Below, one piece after another: positions 50,730 to 63,089 of a stretch of DNA of 64,000 bases. The notes under the pieces were generated by a model. That model ran no database searches. It worked only from the letters and a program-made list of their open reading frames with translations, and had not been told where the DNA came from. The first letter of the stretch is position 1, and the number at the start of each line of letters is the position of its first letter. Location: contig NW_027490182.1 in assembly GCF_050948175.1 (NCBI RefSeq), forward strand, positions 806,001 to 870,000, read 5' to 3'. Made by a program: the position numbers and the translations under genes. This stretch comes from Xylocopa sonorina (lineage: Eukaryota; Arthropoda; Insecta; Hymenoptera; Apidae).

Positions 50730-52312
50730 TGTGACGTCATGCGTACCGCCTGCCACCCATCAACCTCCTCGCACCCCCCAGCATCATCCCCTGGACGCAT
50801 GCAACCAGCCAAACTCGCCTGCAAAACCAGCAACTGGAAGTGTTCGCGCGCGCATACCTGCACGCGCTCACTCACACCGAGTTCCGCTGCCTCACTCGCA
50901 CCGCCGAGTATACCTGTCTCGCTCGTACCGGGCACCAGTGTCTCACTCGCACCACCGAGTATACTTGTCTCGCCCGCACCAAGGACGGGCAGCCCTACCT
51001 CCCTCGCACCGAGGATTCCGTCCTGCAGGAAGACGTAGCCGCAGCCCATCACCTGAATGGGGTCTTTTCCAATTCCGGGAACAGGATCTGCTAGAACCTA
51101 TATATTACTTCTAAGCTAGGACATTCATACCATATCATGACGCATATATAAGAATTCCTAGATCTAAGTTACACTAAGTAAGATGCGTCCGGCCAGCGGC
51201 ATGCGCCGCTAGCCCCACCACGAGCCGCGAGTCCCCACTCGCTGGACCGCGCGCTCTCCGCCTCGAGACGCTAGTCCCCCACTCGCGTGACCGGGATCTC
51301 CCTACCACGAGCGTCCGCGACCGTAGCGCCCCGCGAACCGAGGAGGTCAGAGACGCGTCTCCAGAGCACACACTCTGACTCGAGATCTCCTACCGAGGAG
51401 TCGAAACCTCTAGTTCTAGATCGTTAGCCACCTCAATGTGGGGTTCAGGCATCGTATTTCTATTTCCATTTTAACTTAGTCTTAGTCTTAGAATAATTCC
51501 AGTTCTTGTATACTTTAAACCTAGAATATATTTTATTTTTACTTTTACTACATCCAAGTACAAGTTCTTTTACCAAGTCTACTATTTCCACATCCATTAA
51601 TTTTATCAAGTGTTTATAATTCTAGTTTACCCTTTAACATTACATTTAACTACGAATTCTTCCACGGGTTGTTCCATACAATTGGGGTTGCTCTTCATCA
51701 AATTGAAGGAGTATAGAAATCGGCTTTGTGACGTTGAAACCGTCGCTTATCCTTCAGATCTTAGTCGAAAGTACAGAAAAACCTGGTGAATGAAACGTGC
51801 TTCCGGTTTGCGAAGAACGCGACGGGCAACTAGGATGAATTTCATACGATCACTTGTGCGTGAATATTTGGAGGGCGTTCCGACATACCTCGTATACCAG
51901 CGACCTGCCTTCGCACCAGCTCAGACGCCGCTTTCCTAAGCGACCGTCGACGCTTCCGATCCAGACACCACGACGCATCACCCCGATTCTGCCACATTCA
52001 GCATCATCGCTGAATTCCGACCGCCGTCCTCCTCTACGCTGGCGACTGTTCGAGATTTCCGTAGCAGCCAAAGGAACGAAATCCGCTACGATCCCAGCGA
52101 AAGATCCTCCACGCCGTTTCTACGTACAAATCGAGAGAGAAGTCATCGAAAGGTAGGGTCATTCCCTTATTATCGCGAGTGTTTTCGCTAGTGTCGCGTC
52201 AGCCGAAATTGTCGGACCCGGTCTTAACGCGTTCCCGCGGACCGAATTACCGAAAAATAGGTTCGTGTCGTAAAGCCTCCGGAGCAACGGAAAATAGTTT
52301 CACCGGACGTGA
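50730..52312 (+). mobile_element. LTR-like element, family S, copy 3
   Basis: A 1.58-kb block from TGTGACGTCATG to CCGGACGTGA, collinear with copy 2 and with the same satellite junctions. The TATATAAG box is at 51145. The 133-codon ORF of copies 1 and 2 is broken here by a TAA at 51937-51939 (GAA in copy 2) and by further substitutions, so this copy is decaying. Again the satellite is + on the left and - on the right. Confidence 0.65.
51145..51152 (+). promoter_or_regulatory. Putative LTR TATA box, family S copy 3
   Basis: TATATAAG followed by AATTCCTAGATC, as in the two other copies. Confidence 0.35.
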
Positions 52313-55300
52313 TACCTCGTATTCACCTCAAAAGAATGTAAATGCGACACTTCCTTGCTAGGAAATAAGGTTTGCAGATATCTACGTATCGAAGAAATAG
52401 AGCTCTAATGCTTCTTGAAACGGCATATCGCATCCCATTTCTATGTTTCATCATAAGATATAATATTCATTGCGAAGTGTCATGTATACATCGTATTCCT
52501 CTCAAGAGAATGTAAAGGTGACACTTCCTTTCTAGGAAATTACGTTTCCAGATGTCTACGTATCGAAGCAATGGAGTTCTAATGTTTCTTAAAACGCGAT
52601 ATCGCATCTCATTTGTATGTTTCGTGATAAGGTATATTATTCATTGCGAAGTGTCATGTAAACCTCGAATTCACTTCAAAAGAATGTAAATGCGACCATT
52701 GCTTGCTAGGAAATAGCGTTTGCAGATGTCTACGTATCGTAGCAATAAATTTCTAGTGCTACATAAATCGCGATTTCGCATCTCATTTCTATGTTTCGTG
52801 ATAAGATATAATGATTATAGCGAAGTGTCATGTATACCTCGTATTCACTTCAAAAGAATGTAAATGCGACTATTCCTTGCTAGGAAATAGCGTTTGCAGA
52901 TGTATACGCGTCGAGGCGATAGAGTTCTAATGCTTCTTAAAACGCGATATCGCATCTCACTTCTATGTTTCATGATAAGATATAATTTTCATTGCGAAGT
53001 GTCATGTATTCCTCATATTCACTTCAAAAGAATGTAAATGCGACTATTGCTTGCTAGGAAAGAGCGTTTGCAGATGTCTACGCATCGAGGCAATAGAGTA
53101 CTTACGCTTCTTAAAACGCGATATCGCATCTCACTTCTATGCTTCATGATAAGATATAATATTCATTGCGAAGTGTCATGTATACCTCGTATTCACTTCA
53201 AATGAATGTAAATGCGACTATTCCTTGCTAGGATGTAGCGTTTGCAGATGTCTACGTATCGTAGCAATGGAGTTCTAATGCTTCTCAAAACGCGATATCG
53301 CATCTCGTTTCTATGCTTCATGATAAGATATTATATTCATTGCGAAGTGTCATGTATACCACGTATTCTCTCCAAACGAATGTAAATGTGACACTTCCTT
53401 GCTAGGAAATGGCGTTTTCAGATGTCTACGTATCGTAGCAATGGAGTTCTAATGCTACTTAAATCGCGATATCGCATCTCATTTCTATGTTTCGTGATAA
53501 GATATAATATTCATTGCGAGGTGTCATGTACACCTCGTATTCACTTCAAAAGAATGAAAATGCGACTATTGCTTGCTAGGTAATAGCGTTTGCAGATGTC
53601 TACGTATCGCAGCAACAGAGTTCTAATGCTACTTAAAACGCGATATCGCATCACTCTTCTATGTTTCGTGATAACATATAATGTTCTTTGCGAAGTGTCA
53701 TGTATACTTCGTATTCACATCAAAAGAATGTAAATGCGGATCTTCCTTGCTCGGAAATAGCGTTTGCACATGTCTACGTATCGTAGCAATAGAGTTCTAA
53801 TGCTTCTCAAAACGCGATATCGCATCTCATTTCTATGCTTCATGATAAGGTATAATATTCATTGCGAAGTGTCATGTATACCTCGTATTCACTCCAAACG
53901 AATGTCAATGCGACACTTCCTTGCTATGAAATAGCGTATTTAGATGTCTACGTATCGTAGCAATAGGGTTCTAATGCTACTTAAATAGCGATATCGCATC
54001 TCATTTATATGTTTCGTGATAAGATATAATATTCATTGCGAAGTGTAATGTATACCTCGTATTCTCTCCATACGAATGTAAATGCGACACTTCCTTCCTA
54101 GGAAATGGCGTTTTCAGATGTCTACGTACCGTAGCAATAGAGTTCTAATGCTACTTAAAACTCGATATCGCATTTCTCTTCTATGCTTCGTGATAAGATA
54201 TAATGTTCTTTGCGAAGTGTCATGTATACCTCGTATTCACTTCAAAAGAATGTAATTGCGACACTTCCATGCTAGGAAATAGCGTCTGCAGATGTCTACG
54301 CGTCGAGGCAACAGAGATCTAATGCTTCTTAGATCGCGATAGCGCATCTCATTTCTGTGTTTCATTACAAGATATAATATTCATTGCGAAGTGTCATGTA
54401 TACCTCGTATTCACATCCAAAGTATGTAAATGTGACTATTCCTTGCTAGGGCATAGCGTTTGCAGATGCCTACGTATCGTAGCAATAGATTTCTAATGCT
54501 ACATAAATCGCGATTTCGCATCTCATTTCTATGTATCGTGATAAGATATAATATTCATTGCGAAGTGTCATGTATACCTCGTATTCACTTCAAAAGAATG
54601 TAAGTGCGACACTTCCTTGCTAGGAAATAGCGTTTGCAGATGTCTACGTATCGTAGCAATAGGGATCTAATGCTTCTTAAAACGCGATATCGCATCTCAC
54701 ATCTATGTTTCATGATAAGATATAATATTCATTGATAAGTGTCATGTATACCTCGTATTCGCTTCAAAAGAATGTAAATGCGATACTTCCTTGCTAGGAA
54801 GTAGCCCTTGCAGATGACTACGTGTCGAAACAATAGTGTTCTAAAGCTTCTTAAAACGGGATATCGCATCTCACTTCTATGTTTCATGATAAGATATAAT
54901 ATTCATTGCGAAGTGTCATATATATCTCGTATTCACTTCAAAAGAATGTAAATGCGAAACTTCCATGCTAGCAAATAGCGTTTGCAGATGTCTACGTATC
55001 GTAGCATTAGAGTTCTAATGCTTCTCAAAACGCGATATCGATACTCATTACTATGTTTCATGATAAGATATAATATTCATTGTGCAGTGTTATGTATATC
55101 TCGTCTATACTTCAAATGAATGTAAATGCGACACTTCCTTGCTAGGAAATAGCGTTTGCACATGTCTACGTATCGAAGCAGTAGAATTCTAATGCTTCTT
55201 AAATCGTCATATCGCATCTCATTTCTATGTTTCATGTTAAGATATAATATTCATTGCGAAGTGTCATGTATACCTCGCATACACTTCAAATGAATGTAAA

Positions 55301-56538
55301 TGCGACACTTCCTTGCAGGGAAATAGCGGTTGCAGATGTCTCCGTATCGAAGCAATAATGTTCTAATACTTCTTAAATCGCGATATCGCATCTCATTTCT
55401 ATGTTTCATGATAAGATATAAAAGAATATAAATGCGACACTTCCTTGCTTGGAAATAGCGTTTGCAGATGTCTACGTATCGTAGCAATAGAGTTCTAACG
55501 CTTCTTAAAACGCGATATCGCATCTCATTTCTATGTTTCATGATAAGATATAATATTCATTGATAAGTGTCATGTATACCTCGTATTCGCTTCAAAAGAA
55601 TGTAAATGCGATACTTCCAAGCTAGGATATAGCGTTTGCAGATGACTACGTGTCGAAACAATAGAATTCTAGTGATTCTTTAAACGCGATATCGAATCTC
55701 ACTTCTATGTTTCATGATAAGATATAATATTCATTGCGAAGTGTCATATATATCTCGTATTCACTTCAAAAGAATGTAAATGCGAAACTTCCATGCTAGC
55801 AAGTAGCGTTTGCAGATGTCTACGTATCGTAGCAATAGAGTTCTAATGCTTCTAAAAACGCGATGTCGCATCTCACTTCTATGTTTCATGATAAGATATA
55901 ATATTCATTGCGACGTGTCATGTAATCCTCGTATTCACATCAAGCGAATGTAAATGCGACACTACCATGCTAGACTATAGCGTTTGCAGATGTCTACGTA
56001 TCGTAGCAATAGAGTTCTAGTGCCTCTTAAAACGCGATATCGCATATCACTTCTATGTTTCATGATAACATATAATATTCATTGCGAAGCTTCATGTATA
56101 TCTCTTATTCACTTCAAAAGAATGTAAATGCGACACTTCCCTGCTAGGAAGTAGAGTTTGCAGATGTCTACGTATCGAAGCATTAGGTTTCTAATGCTTC
56201 TCAAAACGCGATGTCGCATCTCATTTCTATGTTTCATGATAAGATACAGTATCCATTGCGAAGTGTGATGTATATCTCGTATTCGCTTCAAAAGAATGCA
56301 AATGCGACACTTCCATGCTAGAAAATATCGTTTGCAGATGTCTACGTATCGAAGCAATAGAGTTCTAATGCTTCCTAAAACGAGATATCGCATCTCATTA
56401 GTATGTTTCATGATAAGATAAAATATTCATTGTGGAATGTTATGTATACCTCGTATTCACTTCAAAAGAATGTAAATGCGGCACTTCCATGCTAGGAAAT
56501 AGCGTTTGCAGATGTCTACGTATCGTAGCAATAGAGTT
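52313..56538 (-). repeat. 174-bp satellite array, - orientation (array 5)
   Basis: About 24 monomers on the minus strand, mainly core type with a few edge-type units. One monomer near 55418-55432 is internally deleted: GATAAGATATA is joined directly to AAAGAATATAAATGCG, losing about 45 bp. The array passes abruptly into the decayed edge at about 56539, next to the sequence GAGTTCTATTGCTTCATTC shared with 36.5 kb, which is the left boundary of the 20-kb-spaced duplication. Confidence 0.93.
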
Positions 56539-57179
56539 CTATTGCTTCATTCAACACGATGTCGCAAGTCATTTCAATGATTCATGGTAAATTGCAATGT
56601 TCTATGCAATATGTTACATTTGTCTGCATCTAGACCTTAGAAGGATGTGAATCCTATACTTACTTGCAACAGAATATCGTTTCTAATACTTCATGCAGCG
56701 TGATGTCGCATCTCATTTCAACGTTTCAATGCAAAGAATCTGTAATCATACGTCCATAACATTGTGCTTAACTGTTAGAGGTCTTCAATAGAATGTGAAC
56801 TATATAATTCCATGCAACGGCATGGCGCTCCGTAGTGTCTGTCTGTTAAAGCAATCGAGCTAGAATTCTCCATACAATGCGCTGGCGCATCCCATTTCAT
56901 CGTTTCAAAGTAAGAATGCTGTAATCTTTTATGCATAGCTCTATGCTTATCTGCTTTAAAGCTTCATAAGAATGTAAATTCTACAGCTCCATGCAACAGG
57001 ATTGCCCTTCGTAGTGTCTACATGTCGAGACAATAGAGTACTAATGCATTATACAATGCCATGACTCATCTCATTTCAACGTTTCGAATTAAGTAAGCTG
57101 TAATCTTCTATGAAAAGCATTATAATTATCTGCTTCTACTCTACAATAGAATGTGAATTCTATAGATCCAAGCAACAGG
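56539..57179 (-). repeat. Decayed satellite at array edge (copy of 36501-37146)
   Basis: Nearly identical to 36501-37146. In contrast to the other copy, the core-type array stops here without passing through the edge-type monomers found at 33.2-36.5 kb, so a rearrangement boundary probably lies at about 56530. Confidence 0.75.
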
Positions 57180-57213
57180 AGGGCAGGCTCTCCACCATCC
57201 TACTGCCTGCCCT
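57180..57213. other. Hairpin, 9-bp perfect stem (second copy)
   Basis: AGGGCAGGC and GCCTGCCCT with a 16-base loop, as at 37147. One substitution lies in the loop. Confidence 0.5.
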
Positions 57214-58065
57214 GACGCGGGCAAAGGATTCCCAGGGTCACTCAAACCGCGACCAACATCTATCTTATACTCTAACCGATTCATCGTTATGCGTTTTCCA
57301 TTAAGCTTGCCGGGATCAGTGATATTGATTCGCTCAATCTAAATTATTATTTTCTTTTTAAGTTTCTCGATTTTTTTAGTTTTTCTCACGATATCGTCTA
57401 TTTCGTTGTACCTTACCCTTACAGTATGGTATATAATCTGTTGTTTGATATTTCTAGTATTTCCTCTTAATAAATGCAATGCTTCCACATATTCTCTTTC
57501 TCTTTCTCTTTAGTTACATTGTTGTTATTTTATGCTTTTCACCCTCCACATTTACTCTCTATACCATCTCGGAACAGGCGTTATACGATTACTGCAGGAT
57601 GACGCCCCGGTCTCGTTACACCGAGATCGAGTGTTCTCTCTTGCATCCGTTGATTTATATATGTTATATATTGGAGAATATTTCCTCTTGTCCTTTGTAT
57701 TTTTCGAATGAAATTACATTGACAGATGTACGAGCTAGTTCTGCACGCCTATTTGAAACAACATTAAATCACCTTGTTAAACAATAATATATTAAATGTG
57801 ACTTGGACATTTAAATTTGAATTTATAAACATCTAACAGGTAAATATGTTTTTCTTACTATTCATATCATTATACATTCAGTGATTTATTGTGTGCAGTG
57901 ATTTGATATATTAACTGCTTGATTATATTTTGCAATGAACTTTGCGTACCAAACATTGTTTTTACTCCTGATGGGAGTGGATAGTTCATCGCTTTATATT
58001 CTTATATCGCATTGATTATAAAAGTATATGACATCCTTTTTATGCAGTCATGTATAATTATGTAC
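57180..58065. other. AT-rich low-copy DNA (copy of 37147-38032)
   Basis: This has the same content as 37147-38032, including the 102-codon ORF at 57479-57787. No recognisable gene. It ends with TGTAC immediately before the LTR. Confidence 0.5.
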
Positions 58066-59401
58066 TGTGACGGTTTTTCCCATTACAATCCGCAAGAAAA
58101 GGGTATATAGAACCAATAATAACGGGGTATCCAGAAGTTTAGTCCGGGGTTATATCGGGGTACAGAATATCCGCGTGCTTCGGCAACGCGAAGTACAGAG
58201 CAATAAATTTCCTATCCAGCAAGTATTTCGAAGCTGCGAGGCTGGGACTTTTTGCGCGCCAGCTACTCAAGAAGTAGCAAAAACTAGTAAACCACGCAAC
58301 CCGGGGAAACCCGGTGCAAGATAACCCTCGAAATTTCGAAATACTCTTTCGCTCGACTGCTTCTAGACGAGTGCGCAAATTAGGGTCGCGGGATACTGAA
58401 CTCACGGCTTCTTTCTAGATTGCCTCGACGCGGTATTACAAAAGGGTATACGACACGCCGCGAATGACCGGGGATCACCACCCGTTATACAATACGAATT
58501 ACAATACGCGATATCACAATTGCGGCAGGGAACAAATGGGACGCTTTAGCGTATAAGGACTCACGTTCTCGTTTCCAACAAGTATGGATCTCGTTCAGTC
58601 CGTCTACCTCCGTATAATCGCTTGCTCGGTTGCTCGCTAAGTAGTCGCTATGTCGTTCAGAAGAATAAGAGGCTGTCTTCGTGCTGGCTAGCTCATTATT
58701 TAGGTTTGCTGGGGGTCTTCGGATCCCCTTAGATCCTCCTTAGGGCTCCTTGATGGGGTAGGGCCATACGCTTCGGTATTGTTCGGGGCATCGATCGGTG
58801 GATTTCGGCGATCTTCCCGGATCGCCCCCTCTGGTGTGTCTAGAGGGGGTCCTCTGGATTATTTGAACTGCGGCGCGTGTCGCGCGCCGCGCTTTCCACG
58901 GCTCACCTGCAATTCCGCTGCGTATCTTGAGTTTTCCTCTCCATGGGCTCAGGGGAGGGGTAGAGGTCCTTCTCACACCCGAGAACCATCCTGTTTGTCT
59001 CCATGGACTATGGCAGCGGTCTTATCGTTGCAGAGCTCTGGATCGTATCCCTCGGGCTTCAGGGTCTCTTCTTGCTCACTTCCCGGCTCCTCCACCGTCG
59101 AGCCCGTCACGCTACCTCGGCGCACAGCCCTTCCGCGAACCTGCGGTCTTATTATCCGCCGAAGAGGCGTCTTATGGGTCGCTTCTTCCATCAGCTCGCC
59201 AGTCTTATCCGTCGAACGGAGAGAGAGAAACGAACGGGGGGGGGGGGGGGAGGTTCTACCATCGTGTATTTCACGCTCCTCGCAAATACAGCTATCGCAA
59301 TGGTCCGTGCCGCGCTTCTCGCATGGGTGGTGATCTGCGAGCTAGTCTAACCGAAGCAGGGGGGGGGGGGTGAGCGAGCCTTGTGACGTCACCACGTCAC
59401 A
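58066..59401 (-). mobile_element. Complete solo LTR, family G, with 4-bp target duplication
   Basis: A 1336-bp block starting TGTGACGG and ending ACGTCACA: TG...CA ends with 7-bp inverted termini TGTGACG / CGTCACA. It is flanked on both sides by GTAC (58062-58065 and 59402-59405), a plausible 4-bp target site duplication of the size made by Ty3/gypsy and BEL integrases. It has no gag or pol. Two G-runs (15 G at 59236-59250, 12 G at 59359-59370) lie near the right end. The overlapping ORFs of 72-184 codons across the GC-rich part are not consistent between copies and read through the G-runs, so I reject them as genes. This is the reference for the truncated and chimeric family G copies elsewhere in the window. 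Confidence 0.75.
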
Positions 59402-60844
59402 GTACATACAAATTTGCGATTAAGTAGCTATGTGTTCAAATTCAATTCCGAATAATGCACTAAAATGCATCCCAGATAACAAACGGCAAGATGGTAGCGA
59501 CACCATGCCGGCACTATATTGCCACTTCCGAGGAGTGTCAACTGATTCGTAGTCATCTGTAACCGGATTCGTTAACTAAAATGCCAGAACGTGTTACCAG
59601 CATCCTTCCATTCATGAATCTCCTCAGCAATGACGCAGGATCACATTTGGCAATGGGGAACCTGTGCTTTCATACAAATTAGAACCGTTAGATGTCAGTA
59701 GATGTTCAGCATATGAGTATTGATAGATATTTTGATGGTCGTTTTCCAATATTTATAGTTATTGAGCGAGTCGTATATATTTCTTTCAATCCATCATAGA
59801 CTAAAAATATTATTTATAAAAAAAATATTACTTATAAAATAAAAATTCATGCTGTTGCGTCCCTAACTTCGCCTTGTGTAATTTTTGAAATAACATGCTG
59901 TCATCGTAGTTAATGTAACCCTCAATTGCATGAATTTGCAACAATAAATTGAAGAAAATATATATAAAATAAGTGTGTATATTTTTATGACAAAGTAATT
60001 ATCGACTTTATGGAAAAAATCGTCCTATCGAGCTAGTTTATAGAAAATAATAAAATCGAGTTCTTATATCTTTGTTTTGTGCCGGTGTATCTATTTTGGA
60101 ATCAAAATAAATAAATTGCACAGTTTAGTTATTTTTCATATTTGCTTATAATTTTTATGGAAACAGCTTCCCCATTAGTAAATGTCAGCCTACGCCACAA
60201 CCACGCGTGTAGCTATGGTGAGCTGATAGTGTCATTGTCACGGCCGTGTTGCCCGTGTGCTATATCTCGGTGCTTTAATAGTGCCGTGATACGAATGCCG
60301 CCCCAGTACTAACAGTATGCCACTTCGAAAGCTGAGTAGGAGCACTTTGTTAGCACAGTTCTGTCACGGAATTCGTTCCATCCGTTGTCATTGGCGTGCC
60401 AATCGCTGGCTGATTGGGATATTGTAGTGCATGAGGCAGACTTGTTCCTTATCATAGTCAAGGAGATGGATTTTCTCTCCACCCTTTTTGAATTTTTTAA
60501 ATTATTGTTTGGAATTTTTGCCGTTTCTGTATCTCTATGACCGCTTTGTGGATTCATATTATGTACGATCTTTTTGGTCTTCATCTTTTGTTACATGTAA
60601 TATTATAAATGTGATGCACGTTTGTTATGTAATGCTCCGATTTGTAAGCCTTAGATACTTTTATTCTTTGGTAAAGCAACTTATTCGATTAATATATATT
60701 TATTAGACATAGATATAAACAATTAGAAAAATGTTATTAAAACGCTATTAAATATGTTGTTGCAATTATATATTTAAGGTCTGAAGATGTAGATGCAATT
60801 AATGTCCGATATTTTACGTGATCCAATCGACGTATCAAGTGAGG
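59402..60844. other. AT-rich low-copy DNA, no gene seen
   Basis: Counterpart of 19315-20732. Short ORFs in it (60309-60584 on -, 60488-60706 on +) overlap each other and are not maintained in the other arm. Confidence 0.6.
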
Positions 60845-62016
60845 CTATGAAATATAAAAATCTTTTACTATTCTTCGACCCCTTTGCATGTTACATGAAT
60901 GGTAAGTTCTGCAAGACAAGAAGCCTGAATTAGTGAGATATCTAGGAACATAAGTAATTTGTAAGTAACACATCTTTTCTCTTTGAAATATTTGCCTTTG
61001 CATAGAATAGAACGTATAGATATAATGGCCTGTTTTGTACCCATTTCGGTCCAATTCTATTATAGCCTTTGAGCAGAAGTAATATTGATTATACTTGATT
61101 TTTGCAATAGTTCCTTGATTAACAGATTTTATTAACCTAGAATCATCATTTGACGGATGTATCAATCTACTTTGTAGCTCCATCAGTTTCTTTTTCTGCT
61201 CGCTACTTTCCATTTTCAGTTCCGTATACTTATCCTTTATCACCATCATATATGTTGCGTAAAATTACAATAACTTTTTGTTCTCAAATTTTGCGGATAT
61301 TTCAATTAAATTTCCTTTGATTAAATAAACGGAAATTAAAAAATAGTGGCACGTACCATTTCTTGGAAACGTTGTATCGTAATTTGCATCTGACTGTTTT
61401 GAAAGGCACGCACTTTACTTAACGTTTGAAATGATTCGGTTAGCGAAGTAAAGTAATATTCTACTTTCGAAATTGTTGGCTCTTGTAATTCTAAGGCAAA
61501 TATATTCATCTGTCGACAGCGTGAACATTGTTTTTGGCAAAATTCCAGAAAAACAAATATACTATGAGTAAAATAATAAACATCATAATATTAAATTTAA
61601 CTCTGTTCATCGTTGCCTTGTTGGACACATCCATAACAATATACAGGGTGGGGCAGTAATAATTAGCACCTCAGATATCCACGAAACTATATGTTACATA
61701 GAAGTTTTTGCTAATATAAAATTGCATAGTACAAAGGGGCCATCCGTTGATGAAAATAGTTTTTTTGTAAGTGGAGTTATGTTGGACATATGAAGGTTAC
61801 CTTCATTTTTTAAAATGAATTGGTATGTCCATTCTTCCGTAATACGATAGAGCATTTTAAAGCAAGTTTAACGATCTGTAACATGAAGGCATTGAAGGTT
61901 ACAAAAAGTAAAGAAAGGCGATAATACTCACGGTTTTGATAGTAAATGAAACATACGTATTGTAAACAGTGGTGCAAGGCGTAATACTTACCGTTTACTT
62001 CACTGTGAATAAACAC
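60845..62016 (-). pseudogene. Degenerate Zip3/RNF212/Vilya-like RING-coiled-coil gene (right copy)
   Basis: The better-preserved copy. Block 1 is 61932-62016 (IHSEVN...HHCLQYVCFIYY, RING-like but with ligands replaced, GTG in place of ATG). Block 2 is 61357-61561 and is open: FCQKQCSRCRQMN, LQEPTISKVEYYFTSLTE, SFQTLSKVRAFQNSQMQ, ITIQRFQEM, then a GTACGT donor. Block 3 begins at 61234 with DKYTELKMESSEQKKKLMEL and stays open to 60845. The order (C-x2-C, hydrophobic linker, FFxxL, FQxxQ helix, DKY start of a coiled coil) is what I know from the Zip3/RNF212 family. Blocks 2 and 3 join in phase 0. The frameshift and both stops of the left copy are absent here, but the RING half carries the same losses, so the gene was already damaged before duplication. 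Between blocks 1 and 2 an insertion with a CAGGGTGGGG end is present. Confidence 0.55.
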
Positions 62017-63089
62017 TTTTCGAAGGGCATTTCAATAGTTTGCAGCATAAGCTAAACATGATAAGATTAGTATTGAAAAATCGGTTCGAATACGTTTGGT
62101 TAGGCTGTTCTTTGTGTCGTTCATTTTATAAGTACTGAGCTGCGGATTCTTGAGGACAGCTCACAAAATTGTTGAACTATGGAAGATTATCATTGTGAAT
62201 TTGGATCAAAAGGTAATTAAATTCCATTAGATTGTAAACAGATCTCAATGTTTCATTTTAGATAGTAAGATTAAATACTCTTTACAAAACTACACGAATG
62301 GATACATACCTTTCTGTTATTATTATTTCATAAAGAATTATAATTGCAATTATATAGTTCATTACGATAAAAAATGTTTCTCAAAAAATTCTAAATATTA
62401 AATTAAAGAATCAAGTAAAACATTTTTAATAATTACGAATATGAAAAATACTTGAACACTCCAATATAAAGATGTCTAAACAGGAATTAGAAAAGTCAAA
62501 CATTCAATTTCAATTCCAGAATTCATCTATAAGAGGTAAAATGTTTCGAAAGCTTTAATTACAGTCTTTAATGCAAGCAGTTGGGCAGTATTTCAATTTT
62601 TAAGAAAATTGATGAAAGTCAACCATTTTGAAGTGGTCAGAATCTTTGTCGTTTGAGCAATAAGTGAATAACAAATAACTGCATAAATTCCAGGCTTAAA
62701 AACTTATGGATTAAATCCTATGCAGACTCGTTTATGAGCGAGTTACTAAATAATAATCCACACTAAGTAATCATTTTAAAACTTAAACGATTACATCCCG
62801 CGAACTTTCAAAGATATCAGAAGCGTGAAAAGTATGTGGTTTATCAAAAACTTTTCTAAAAGAACGGACGAAGCCAATAGAAATCTTTGTTGAAGTAAGC
62901 AAGTTCTAAAGTTCTAAGCAACACGATGGCCCTTATCTGCCTATGTTTCATAGCAAGTAAGTTCTGAATTTCTATGAAATCCGATGGAATTTCTCACTAC
63001 TAACGTTTCAAAGTAAGTTCTCAAATTCTCAGTTCTACGTTTAAAACTATGTGTGTTCTATATATCTATGTAAATTGATGGTTCCTATT
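62017..63089. other. AT-rich low-copy DNA, no gene seen
   Basis: Counterpart of 17065-18141 on the opposite strand; nothing recognised beyond the shared AT-rich sequence. Confidence 0.6.

Larger units (their letters stand above)
56539..58398 (+). repeat. Direct segmental duplication, right copy (partner 36501-38366)
   Basis: The partner of the copy 20 kb to the left. Here the duplication continues into the full-length family G solo LTR, so this is likely the less rearranged version. Confidence 0.88.

Noticed and set aside
58740..59373. ORFs of 72-184 codons in the GC-rich part of the family G LTR
   Set aside because: They overlap in several frames on both strands, read through long G-runs whose length varies between copies, and show no conserved domain.
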